Positions 18,219 to 25,650 of a DNA stretch of 64,000 nt are shown one piece after another (position 1 is the stretch's first letter; the number at the start of each line of letters is the position of its first letter). This DNA is from Brachybacterium sillae. Lineage in GTDB: Bacteria; Actinomycetota; Actinomycetes; Actinomycetales; Dermabacteraceae. The position numbers and the translations under genes were made by a program. Location: assembly GCF_025028335.1 (NCBI RefSeq), contig NZ_JAFEUW010000001.1:558001-622000 (forward strand), in the 5' to 3' direction. The notes below the pieces were generated by a model. That model made no database searches. It saw only the letters and a program-made list of their open reading frames with translations, and was not told the DNA's origin.

Positions 18219-18914
18219 TCACCGCCCCCGGTCGGCCGCCGCGAGCGCCTCCGTGACGACGCGTCCGCGGTCGGTCTGCGGAAAACGCTCCACCACGTCC
18301 CGCAGCTCCGCCCGTGGCAGACGCGCCCCGAAAGCCTCGGTGAACGGTTGCAGCCGCACCCCCTGTCGCAGGTCCCCAATAGGCAGTGGATCAAACCCCA
18401 GGTCGTCGACGATCCGGGCCGCCTCGGCGACATCCGACTCCGCCCCGGCGAGCGCCACCGCCACCCGCTGCGGGTCCCCCGCCGGTCGGGCGCAGTCCTC
18501 GAGGCCGTGGTACCCGAGGTGGTTGAAGGCCTTCACCACGCGGGAGTGCGGCAGCAACTGCTGCACGAACTCACTGGTGGACGCCGCCGGACCGGACAAC
18601 TCCTCGATCGGCCCGTCCGTCTCCCACCAGTAGTTCATGGCATCCAGCACCAGGGTGCCGCGCAGCTGCTCGACGGGGATGCCGGCGTGCTTGCCGAGCG
18701 GCAGCGCCAGGATCACCACGTCCGAGTCCGCGGCCGCCTCCTCCTTCGTCACGGCCGTCACCCCGGGCGCGAGCACACTGGTGATCAGGGCGATCCGGTC
18801 CGGGGCACCCGAACCGGCGATCCGCACCTGATACCCGGCGGCGAGTGCGCGCCGGGCGAGCACGATGCCCACCTTCCCCGCGCCGAGAATGCCCAGTCGC
18901 CGTGGCTGCTGCAT
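18219..18914 (-). CDS. NAD(P)-binding oxidoreductase, F420:NADPH reductase-like
   Basis: A 231-residue protein starting at ATG 18914. The Rossmann start RLGILGAGKVGIVLARRALA carries GxGxxG. DSDVVILALPLGKHAGIP and VVKAFNHLGYHGLED follow; this layout is seen in F420-dependent NADP reductase (NpdG) and related 'NADPH-dependent F420 reductase' proteins of actinobacteria. It lacks the downstream dimerisation domain of ketol-acid or proline reductases. Cofactor and substrate are inferred only from fold similarity; many members of this family do not use F420. Monocistronic, divergent from the Orn fusion gene. Confidence 0.75.
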   Translation of the reverse strand: MQQPRRLGILGAGKVGIVLARRALAAGYQVRIAGSGAPDRIALITSVLAPGVTAVTKEEAAADSDVVILALPLGKHAGIPVEQLRGTLVLDAMNYWWETDGPIEELSGPAASTSEFVQQLLPHSRVVKAFNHLGYHGLEDCARPAGDPQRVAVALAGAESDVAEAARIVDDLGFDPLPIGDLRQGVRLQPFTEAFGARLPRAELRDVVERFPQTDRGRVVTEALAAADRGR

Positions 18915-19030
18915 CGGTCGTGCCTCCTGCCTGGTGTGTCTGTGGTGCGCGGCGGCAGGTGTCGGTCCCACCCCGCCGTCGGAGCAACGCCCCGCACGCC
19001 CTGCCTGTTCCCCGGCGGTACCCTGAGCCG

Positions 19031-20956
19031 GTGACTTCCGCCGCCTCCGCCTCCGAGACCACCGATCGGATCATCTGGGTCGACTGCGAGATGACCGGTC
19101 TGGACAAGCAGCGCGACGCGCTGGTCGAGATCGCCGTGCTCGTGACCGACGGTGACCTCACCATCCTGGGCGAGGGGGTGGATGTGGTCATCGCCCCGCC
19201 GGCTGAGGCCCTCGCCGGGATGAACGACTTCGTGCGGCAGATGCACACCACCTCGGGTCTGCTCGATGAGCTTGCGGACGGCATGACGTTGGAGCAGGCG
19301 CAGCAGGTGTGCCTCGACTACGTGCGGCAGTACTGCCCCGAGCCCGGGAAGGCGCCGCTGGCGGGCAACAGTGTCGGAACCGACCGCGCCTTCCTGGAGA
19401 AGGACGTCCCCGAGTTCGCTGAGTGGCTGTCGTACCGCACCATCGACGTCTCCAGCCTCAAGGAGCTCGCCAAGCGCTGGTTCCCGCGGGTGTACTTCAA
19501 CACCCCCGTCAAGCACGGTGGGCACCGGGCGCTGGCGGACATCCTCGAATCCATCCAGGAGCTGAAGTACTACCGCGAGGTGCTGTTCACCGCGCCGCCC
19601 GGACCGACCACCCCGCAGGCGCAGGCCGCCGCGAAGGCCCTGGAGATCGTGCCCGATGCCGAGCCCGCCCCCGCAGCCCCCGTGGACGCCGCCGTCGGCG
19701 GCCCGCTGCCGACGCCCGTGCCGTGGCTCGAGCGTCCCTCGCACCGGGCGTGGCTGGAGGGAGAGGGTGATGCCCTGCTGGAGTTCGGGGCGGCGTCGCT
19801 GCGCGAGGACGGTGGTTTCGGCTGGCTCGACGAACAGGGGGAACTGGACCTGTCGCACCCGGCGGAGCTGTGGATCACCTGCCGGATGACGCATTGCTTC
19901 GCCCTGGGCCACCTGTTGGGCCGCCCCGACTGCGGACGCTTCGCCGACCACGGGGTGGCCTCGCTGCGCGGGGTGTTCCGTGATGCGGAGCACGGCGGCT
20001 GGTTCGCCGCTGTGGCCGATGGCACCCCGGTGGACGACTCGAAGCAGGCCTACGCCCATGCCTTCGTGGTGCTGGCCGCGGCCTCCGCGACCGCGGCCGG
20101 GCGTCCCGGGGCGCGAGAGCTGCTGGACGAGGCTCTGCAGGTGCTGGACGAGCGCTTCTTCGACGCCGAGGCGCGGATGAGCGTGGACGTGTTCGACCGC
20201 AGCTTCACCGCCTTGGAGGATTACCGCGGCATCAACGCGAACATGCACACCGTCGAGGCGCTGCTCGCTGCCGCGGATGTTCTCGGGGAACGGCGCTGGC
20301 TGGATCGCGCGACCGGGATCCTGCAGCGCGCCCTCGACGAGTTCGCGCGCGCCCACGACTGGTGGATCCCGGAGCACTTCGACGCCGACTGGACGCCCCT
20401 GCCGGACTACAACCGGGACCAGCCCGCGCATCCGTTCCGTCCCTACGGCGCGACGATCGGCCACAGCATCGAGTGGGCGCGCCTGGCGCTGCACGCGCGC
20501 GCCGCTCTCGAGGTTCTCGAGGGCGAGGCCCCGGCCTGGATGCTCGAAGCTGCCGAGGAGCTGCTGACCCGGGCGGTCGACTCCTTCGGACAGGACGGCG
20601 CCCCGGGCTTCGTGTACACCGTGGACTGGGACGGCAGCCCGGTCACCCGCGAGCGCATGCACTGGGTGGCCGCGGAGGCGGTCGGGGCGTGCGCGGTGAT
20701 GTACCGGGCCACCGGGGATTCTGCCTGGGCGCACCGCTATGAGCAGTACTGGGAGTACATCGCGGCGCATCTGATCGACGCGGAGGACGGCTCCTGGTTC
20801 CATGAGCTCGCCCCCGACAACACCCCGCAGGGCGTGACCTGGCCGGGCAAGCCCGACATCTACCACGCCTTCCAGGCGACGCTCATCCCCCGGCTGCCCC
20901 AGACGCCGACCCTCGCGGCCGCGCTGCGCGACGGCCTCGTGGAGCGAGCGGTCTGA
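19031..20956 (+). CDS. orn: oligoribonuclease joined in frame to an AGE-family sugar epimerase/isomerase domain
   Basis: A single open frame of 641 residues from GTG 19031. Residues ~12-185 are a complete oligoribonuclease (DEDDh exonuclease for 2-5 nt RNAs): WVDCEMTGLD (D18, E20), GNSVGTDRAFLEKD and the GGHRALAD catalytic His/Asp. Then comes a ~45-residue Pro/Ala-rich linker. Residues ~231-641 form a full N-acylglucosamine 2-epimerase/mannose isomerase-like (alpha/alpha)6 barrel: CRMTHCFALGHLLG, YGATIGHSIEWARL and PDIYHAFQATLIPRL hold the family's active-site His residues. Orn is normally a stand-alone ~200-residue protein. Alternatively a missed base in the linker hides two separate genes: an ATG near 19656 has GGAG upstream, but in another frame. 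Confidence 0.85.
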   Translation: MTSAASASETTDRIIWVDCEMTGLDKQRDALVEIAVLVTDGDLTILGEGVDVVIAPPAEALAGMNDFVRQMHTTSGLLDELADGMTLEQAQQVCLDYVRQYCPEPGKAPLAGNSVGTDRAFLEKDVPEFAEWLSYRTIDVSSLKELAKRWFPRVYFNTPVKHGGHRALADILESIQELKYYREVLFTAPPGPTTPQAQAAAKALEIVPDAEPAPAAPVDAAVGGPLPTPVPWLERPSHRAWLEGEGDALLEFGAASLREDGGFGWLDEQGELDLSHPAELWITCRMTHCFALGHLLGRPDCGRFADHGVASLRGVFRDAEHGGWFAAVADGTPVDDSKQAYAHAFVVLAAASATAAGRPGARELLDEALQVLDERFFDAEARMSVDVFDRSFTALEDYRGINANMHTVEALLAAADVLGERRWLDRATGILQRALDEFARAHDWWIPEHFDADWTPLPDYNRDQPAHPFRPYGATIGHSIEWARLALHARAALEVLEGEAPAWMLEAAEELLTRAVDSFGQDGAPGFVYTVDWDGSPVTRERMHWVAAEAVGACAVMYRATGDSAWAHRYEQYWEYIAAHLIDAEDGSWFHELAPDNTPQGVTWPGKPDIYHAFQATLIPRLPQTPTLAAALRDGLVERAV

Positions 20957-20971
20957 CCACCGAGCTGGCGC

Positions 20972-21349
20972 TCAGGCCCGCTCGTCGGCGGGACGGTCGC
21001 GTCCCTCCGCGGCGCGGTCCAGAGCCGCCTCCAGCCGCTGCAGCTTGCCGTCGAGCTCCCCGCTGCGGCCGGGCCGGATATCGGCCTTCAGCACCAGCGA
21101 GACCCGGGAGCCGTAGCGCCCGACCTCCTCAGTCGCGCGGCGGACGACGTCCATCACCTGATCCCACTCCCCCTCGATCTCGGTGAACATCGAGCTGGTC
21201 CGGTGCGGCAGACCGGAGTCACGCACGATGCGGACGGCCGCGGCGACGGCGTCGTGGACGCTGGCGGAGTCAGCGCCTGGGCCGAGGGAACGGTGGACGG
21301 TCGGGTCGGAGGGCTCACCAGCCGGGGACACGGAGAAGGCGACGATCAT
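20972..21349 (-). CDS. MTH1187/UPF0045 family thiamine-binding-type protein
   Basis: A 125-residue small protein starting MIVAFSVSPAGEP, with HDAVAAAVRIVRDSGLPHRTSSMFTEIEGEWDQVMDVV. This is the ferredoxin-like fold of the MTH1187/YkoF-related family, some members of which bind thiamine or its pyrimidine precursor. The C-terminal helix SGELDGKLQRLEAALD is an added feature. Convergent with the Orn fusion gene (15-base gap). The ligand is inferred from the family. Confidence 0.8.
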   Translation of the reverse strand: MIVAFSVSPAGEPSDPTVHRSLGPGADSASVHDAVAAAVRIVRDSGLPHRTSSMFTEIEGEWDQVMDVVRRATEEVGRYGSRVSLVLKADIRPGRSGELDGKLQRLEAALDRAAEGRDRPADERA

Positions 21350-21482
21350 GCCTCCACTCTCCCACGGGGATCGACCCGGGGCCAGAGGCGACGGGCATCA
21401 CATCTCTTCCGGTACTCTCCGGGCACGGAATGCGCTGCCGACCGGGTATGATGGTCTCTCGTTGCGGCTCGTCCGCAGCATG

Positions 21483-21555
21483 GTGGGCGTAGCTCAGCTG
21501 GTAGAGCTCCTGGTTGTGGTCCAGGCGGTCGCGGGTTCAAATCCCGTCGCTCACC
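21483..21555 (+). tRNA. tRNA-His (GTG)
   Basis: Acceptor GTGGGCG/CGCTCAC, anticodon loop TTGTGGT (GTG) and discriminator C. A G at 21482 can supply the extra G-1 typical of tRNA-His. Confidence 0.95.
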
Positions 21556-21564
21556 CCATATCGA

Positions 21565-21600
21565 GAATCGCGTCATCGCCTGCAGGCGGTGGCGCGATTC
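21565..21600 (+). terminator. hairpin after tRNA-His
   Basis: GAATCGCG and CGATTC-containing CGCGATTC form an 8-bp outer stem, with CGCC/GGCG inside. It begins 10 bases after the tRNA. Confidence 0.7.
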
Positions 21601-21690
21601 GTCGTTGGGGGGTGACGCACGGGTCGTCCTCCGCGGCACGACGGCCTACCCCACGGCCAGTACAGGGTGGGCCGTCCTGGAATACGCGGA

Positions 21691-21720
21691 CGCGCCGCCG
21701 TCCCGCAGGACGACGGCGCG
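21691..21720 (-). terminator. hairpin after the IPT/TIG exported protein gene
   Basis: CGCGCCGCCGTCC pairs with GGACGACGGCGCG (one internal mismatch offset), about 50 bases beyond the stop at 21772. Confidence 0.65.
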
Positions 21721-21771
21721 TCAGGTGGTGCCGCTCGAGTGCCGGAGGACTCTCGGAGACGGTGGCGGCTC

Positions 21772-22688
21772 TCAGTTGGCGCCGCGGGCGATGCCGTAGC
21801 CGTCGGAGCAGCCGGTGGAGTTGCACACCACGACGTCGTAGACGATGCCCCACGACAACCCTGCCGGCCACGGATCCGGCATGACGGCCTCGATGGTGGT
21901 GTCGTTCACGACCGTGTACTGCAGCTCGTGCCCGTAGTAGGTCACCGAGGTGGCACCGGTGAAGCCGGAGCCAGTGATGGTGACGGTGGAGCCGGCCGCC
22001 GGGTAGTTCGGGGTGACGTTGCGGATAACCGGGGTCTCGGACGTGCACTGCTGGTTGGCGCAGCCGTAGGGCGCCTCCACGAACTGCACCGTCATGTTCT
22101 GCACACCGGCGGAGAACGCGTCGGTGGTGGGGTAGGTGATCAGCATCTCGTACTGGGCGCTGTAGAGCGTCCCCGTGGCCGGGTCGGTCCACCAGTACAC
22201 GAAGGGCAGGTGCGCGGTGACGCCGCTCCACAGGGCGTCGTCGGTGAGGCCCGCGGTGCCGTACCACATGACGGAGGTGGAGGAGTTCACACCCGAGGGG
22301 GAGACGAAAGAGGCCGTGCCACCGAGAGAGGCGAAGCCGCAGTAGGTGTTGCCGTTGTTCATCGTGACGTAGGGATCGGCGACCCACGACTGGGCAGCAC
22401 CGTCATCGAAGTAGATGCTCACGGAGCCGACGCCGGAGGCGTCGTTCATGCCGTAGTTGAACGCCGTGGTGACGTTGGTGTTGGCATCCCCACCGGTGGA
22501 CGAGTAGACGTGGGAACCGTCGGTCGGCCAGTACGGCCCCACTCCGGCCGGGAGGTTGTCCTGGCACTGTTCGGTGACGATCGTCGGGCTGCTGGCAGCG
22601 AAGGAGGGCGCAAGGGAGGAGACGGCGGCCACGGCACGGACCACGCCATACCGCGGGCGATCGTGCGACGAGAGATCTGAGACGTCAC
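21772..22688 (-). CDS. exported IPT/TIG-domain protein with RR leader (frameshift in signal peptide)
   Basis: The mature part is secreted-type, rich in Ser/Thr/Gly/Tyr (NYGMNDASGVGSVSIYFDDG). It ends with an IPT/TIG immunoglobulin-like domain, TPVIRNVTPNYPAAGSTVTI then GSGFTGATSVTYYG, a fold found in surface and adhesion proteins. GAAAGG precedes a GTG at 22688. From there the leader reads SQISRRTIARGMAWSVP, then needs one extra base at 22633-22634 to continue VAAVSSLAPSFAASSP. With that base the leader matches those of the two exported proteins at 45.5 and 48.1 kb (RRxxx(K/R)xxxWxxPVxAxxxxAP). The intact protein would be 305 residues. Without the fix, translation could only begin at a GTG inside the leader. 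Confidence 0.75.
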
Positions 22689-23229
22689 AGGCTGAACCTT
22701 TCTCGGGGTCGGGGGCGGGAGCCCGAGGGCGCGGAGACCGCCTGGCGCGAAGTGCTCGGGGAAGCACGCGAGACGTGGGGGCGCCCGTCAGACGCAGAGA
22801 ATAGGCGTCCTCCTTTCCTGGAGAATGAGCGGATACCGGCCGGTAATGATATTTGTTCGCCCCGAATACGGCATTCAGAGATAGTTGGAACCGCACCCTT
22901 TCGCCCCTGAGGATGTCCTCGCTCACACGGGTTCGTGGCCTGCAGTCCCCGGCGGCCGCAGCACCCCCAGGTGGCGGTGGTGATGGGACGCAGAGGACCG
23001 TCCGATCCCACCAGAGCAGCCGAATGTGACCCAAATCCGTCACCGAATCTTCATTTTCGGCCCCCTGTTTTTCGTCCGTGCGCAGCGGTTGCACCACCGC
23101 ATGCACCGGACGGGAGAGCAGCAGTGCGCGCCAGCGGAAGGCGATCCGCGTGCGCCCGCCTGGCCGGGCGGCCGCGGCGAGTGCCCCGGCGCACAGGCGG
23201 GACTCGGGAAGGCCTCCCACACTGGGAGC
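22689..23229. other. intergenic region between divergent genes
   Basis: A 541-base gap between the exported IPT/TIG gene (-) and the SDR gene (+). Two patches are clearly richer in A/T than the surroundings (about 22830-22890 and 23030-23075) and could hold the divergent promoters, but no confident -10/-35 pair is visible. Short open frames here have no recognisable features. Confidence 0.5.
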
Positions 23230-24060
23230 ATGACCACTCACGAGAAACCCGCCCCTGCATCACAGGACGGGACGCCCGCCCATCCTCGCCGCCGCATCCT
23301 CATCACCGGTGCCACCGGAGCCGTGGGCCTCGGGTTGGTCGAGCGCCTCGGCGACGAGTACGAGATCCTGGAGCACGGCCGCACGCCGCGCACTTCCCGG
23401 CAGGAGACCTCCCTGCTGCGCGCCGACCTCGGCAGCGTGGACGAGGTCCAGGCCCTGTTGGACGGTGTGGACACGATCGTGCATCTGGCCGGAGCGGCAT
23501 CCCCGGAGTCCGACTGGGAGGCGGTGCTCGAGGCGAACATCATCGGCACCCGCACCGTGCTGGAGGCGGCCCGTCGCGCGGGCACCCGGCGGGTGGTCCT
23601 GGCCTCCTCCAACCACGCCATGGGGATGTACGACCGCCACGAGCAGTGGCCGGTGTATCCGCATCAGGTGCCGCGCCCCGATTCGCTGTACGGCGTCTCG
23701 AAGGTGTTCGGGGAGACCCTGGGCCGCTTCTACCACGATGAGCACGGCCTGGACGTGATCTGCCTGCGCATCGGTTGGGTGGACGACGACCCCCTGAAGG
23801 CCGACGAGGACGTGCTGCGCGCGATGTGGTTGAGTCCCGACGATGCCGCCCGGGTGGTGCGCCGCGCCATCGAGGCGGAGGTGCGCTTCGGCCTGTACTA
23901 CGCCATCAGCGACAACCCGAACCGACGCTGGGATCTCACCAACACCATGCTGGAGCTCGGGTACCGCCCCCAGGACTCCTGGACGGACCTTCCGGGTGCG
24001 ACGGAGACCGTGGTGGAGGGTGGCGCCCCCGTGCGGGACTCCTGGCCCAAGGGGTCCTGA
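23230..24060 (+). CDS. NAD-dependent epimerase/dehydratase, uronate dehydrogenase-like
   Basis: A 276-residue extended SDR. The Rossmann motif is RILITGATGAVGLGLVERL (GxTGxxG), the catalytic pair is in YGVSKVFGE (YxxxK), and the preceding block reads VVLASSNHAMGMY. This SSNHxxGxY block is characteristic of uronate dehydrogenases, which oxidise D-glucuronate/galacturonate to aldarolactone. The C-terminal YAISDNPNRRWDLTNTMLELGY also fits that group. The ATG at 23230 lies shortly before the Rossmann fold. The enzyme could act on another sugar; no uronate pathway genes adjoin it. Confidence 0.75.
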   Translation: MTTHEKPAPASQDGTPAHPRRRILITGATGAVGLGLVERLGDEYEILEHGRTPRTSRQETSLLRADLGSVDEVQALLDGVDTIVHLAGAASPESDWEAVLEANIIGTRTVLEAARRAGTRRVVLASSNHAMGMYDRHEQWPVYPHQVPRPDSLYGVSKVFGETLGRFYHDEHGLDVICLRIGWVDDDPLKADEDVLRAMWLSPDDAARVVRRAIEAEVRFGLYYAISDNPNRRWDLTNTMLELGYRPQDSWTDLPGATETVVEGGAPVRDSWPKGS

Positions 24061-24067
24061 GACCGCC

Positions 24068-24964
24068 TCAGAGGTGTGACCAGCCCGGGGTCGACGGGCC
24101 GATGGTCGGCCGCCATCCGGTCTCGCCGAGGAACCGCAGGGACGAGACCCGCAGCGACCGCCGCTGCACGTCGAGCCGCGTACCCACCAGGGTCTGCGCG
24201 ATCTCGGGGAAGAACTTCGCGGGCCCGTCGGCCTTCGCCTCGCGACCGAGGTCCTTCGCCCACCGCTCGCGACGGATCGGCTCCCCGCCGACGTTGTAGA
24301 ACCCGCTGCCCGCCTGCAGCGCCGCCACGAAGGCTCGCCCCGCATCACGATGGTGGAGCAGGGTGATGTAGCTCGAGGGCTTCCCCAACAGGATGGGGTC
24401 GCCCTCACGCACGGCGCGCAGGGCGTAGGTGCTCTGCGGGTCGCGGCCGAACAGCTGCCCGAGCCGGAGGATCACGGCGCTGCGCCCCCCGGTGGCGAAG
24501 TCCACGGCCGCGCGCATCTCCTGCACCCGGGGGCGGAACGCCTGGTTGCGCACGCTCAGCGGCTTGTCCTCCCCGATCCACTCATCGCCGTTGTCCGGGT
24601 AGAGGTACACGGTCGACTCCTGGATGAGCTTGCGGACCCCGGCGCGCGCCGCGCCCGCTGCGATCGCCACCGAGGCCTCGGCGTGGAGACGGTCATCCTC
24701 GCGCCAGGCGAGCGGGCGCATCGCCGTCATCCCGACCGGCATGTGGCCGAGGGTGTTGATGACGACGTCATGCCCGCGCAGAACCCGGGTCATCGCGGTC
24801 TCGTCGAAGACGTCCGCGACCACCGAGCGGGCGCCGCGGCCCTCCACGACGGGGACGCCGCGATCCTGCCGGGTGATGCCGGTGACCTCATGGCCCGCCG
24901 CGACCAGCGCCGTGACCGCCTCCTGGCCGAGAACTCCGGTGGCGCCGGTGACCGCGATCCTCAC
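24068..24964 (-). CDS. NAD(P)-dependent atypical SDR oxidoreductase
   Basis: A 298-residue protein from GTG 24964, preceded by GAGGAGGAG at 6-9 bases. The nucleotide motif is VRIAVTGATGVLGQEAVTAL. VVADVFDETAMTRVLRGHDVVINTLGHMP and KLIQESTVYLYPDNGDEW follow, then the substrate part LHHRDAGRAFVAALQAGSGFYNVGGEP. This is the nucleoside-diphosphate-sugar epimerase/NmrA-like type. The usual YxxxK is not evident (VRNQAFRP in its place), hence atypical. Substrate unknown. Convergent with the uronate dehydrogenase-like gene, 7 bases apart. Confidence 0.75.
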   Translation of the reverse strand: MRIAVTGATGVLGQEAVTALVAAGHEVTGITRQDRGVPVVEGRGARSVVADVFDETAMTRVLRGHDVVINTLGHMPVGMTAMRPLAWREDDRLHAEASVAIAAGAARAGVRKLIQESTVYLYPDNGDEWIGEDKPLSVRNQAFRPRVQEMRAAVDFATGGRSAVILRLGQLFGRDPQSTYALRAVREGDPILLGKPSSYITLLHHRDAGRAFVAALQAGSGFYNVGGEPIRRERWAKDLGREAKADGPAKFFPEIAQTLVGTRLDVQRRSLRVSSLRFLGETGWRPTIGPSTPGWSHL

Positions 24965-25094
24965 GTCGACTCTCCTCCTCGGGCGGACGGTGGCATCCGA
25001 GTTTAGGCGACCCACCTGGGCTGTCGCATCGCTCACACGGGTGACCCTCAGGCTTGGACGGGACGCCGAACACGGGTAATGTCTTCCTCCGTTG

Positions 25095-25168
25095 GCGCCA
25101 TTAGCTCAGTTGGTTAGAGCAGCTGACTCTTAATCAGCGGGTCCGGGGTTCGAGTCCCTGATGGCGCA
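25095..25168 (+). tRNA. tRNA-Lys (CTT)
   Basis: Acceptor GCGCCAT/ATGGCGC, anticodon loop CTCTTAA (CTT) and a normal T-arm GGGGTTCGAGTCCCT. CCA is not encoded. Confidence 0.96.
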
Positions 25169-25175
25169 CCCGCAC

Positions 25176-25206
25176 AGAAGCCCCTGTCTCCCGGACAGGG
25201 GCTTCT
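25176..25206 (+). terminator. terminator hairpin after tRNA-Lys
   Basis: AGAAGCCCCTGTC and GACAGGGGCTTCT form a 13-bp perfect stem starting 8 bases after the tRNA. Confidence 0.85.
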
Positions 25207-25279
25207 CGCATTCCCGACCCCGACCTGCCCGTCGGGCCGCGATGACCCTCTGAAGCCCCCACCAGGGTACGGTCAGCCC

Positions 25280-25650
25280 ATGATCCGCCGCCTCCTCGCG
25301 CATGCCTTCTGGGCGTCAGTCCGTGGCGTCTGCGCACTGCGCCCGCGCCCACCCGTTCCTCCGTGCTGATCGGTGCACAGCACACCTCCAACTGGGACTT
25401 CGTCCTCATGCTCGCGATCGCCTGGCGGCTGGGGATCTCCATCCGTTGGCTGGGCAAAGATTCCCTGTTCCGCGGATGGAAGGGCCCGGTGATGCGGGCC
25501 CTCGGAGGGATCCCGGTGGACCGCTCCAGCCCCGGTGGTCTGGTCGAGGCGGTCGTGGAGCAGCTGCGTCGCGACCGCACCTTCAGCCTGGTGGTCACCC
25601 CCGATGGCACCCACACCAGCACCGGGCCTCCGGCCCTCATTCCTCCGTGA
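25280..25650 (+). pseudogene. remnant of a PlsC-like 1-acylglycerol-3-phosphate acyltransferase
   Basis: The frame from ATG 25280 (MIRRLLAHAFWA) is lost near 25313 and resumes one base out as SPWRLRTAPAPTRSSVLIGA. The acyltransferase block HTSNWDF (the HX4D motif variant), KDSLFRGWKGPVMRALGGIP and FSLVVTPDGT follows. One missing G in GGGCG-TCAG explains the 5' shift. The protein then stops a few residues after PDGT, where relatives continue for another ~80 residues. The next 3' bases are already the end of the intact ABC exporter gene on the other strand (13-base overlap), so the 3' half has been deleted. This is a genuine decayed gene, not only a reading error. Confidence 0.8.

Noticed and set aside
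22685-23011. Short open frame in the gap upstream of the IPT/TIG gene
   Set aside because: Preceded by no start context; Arg/Ser/Pro-rich without features. An AAAGGAGG in it has no start codon at workable spacing.
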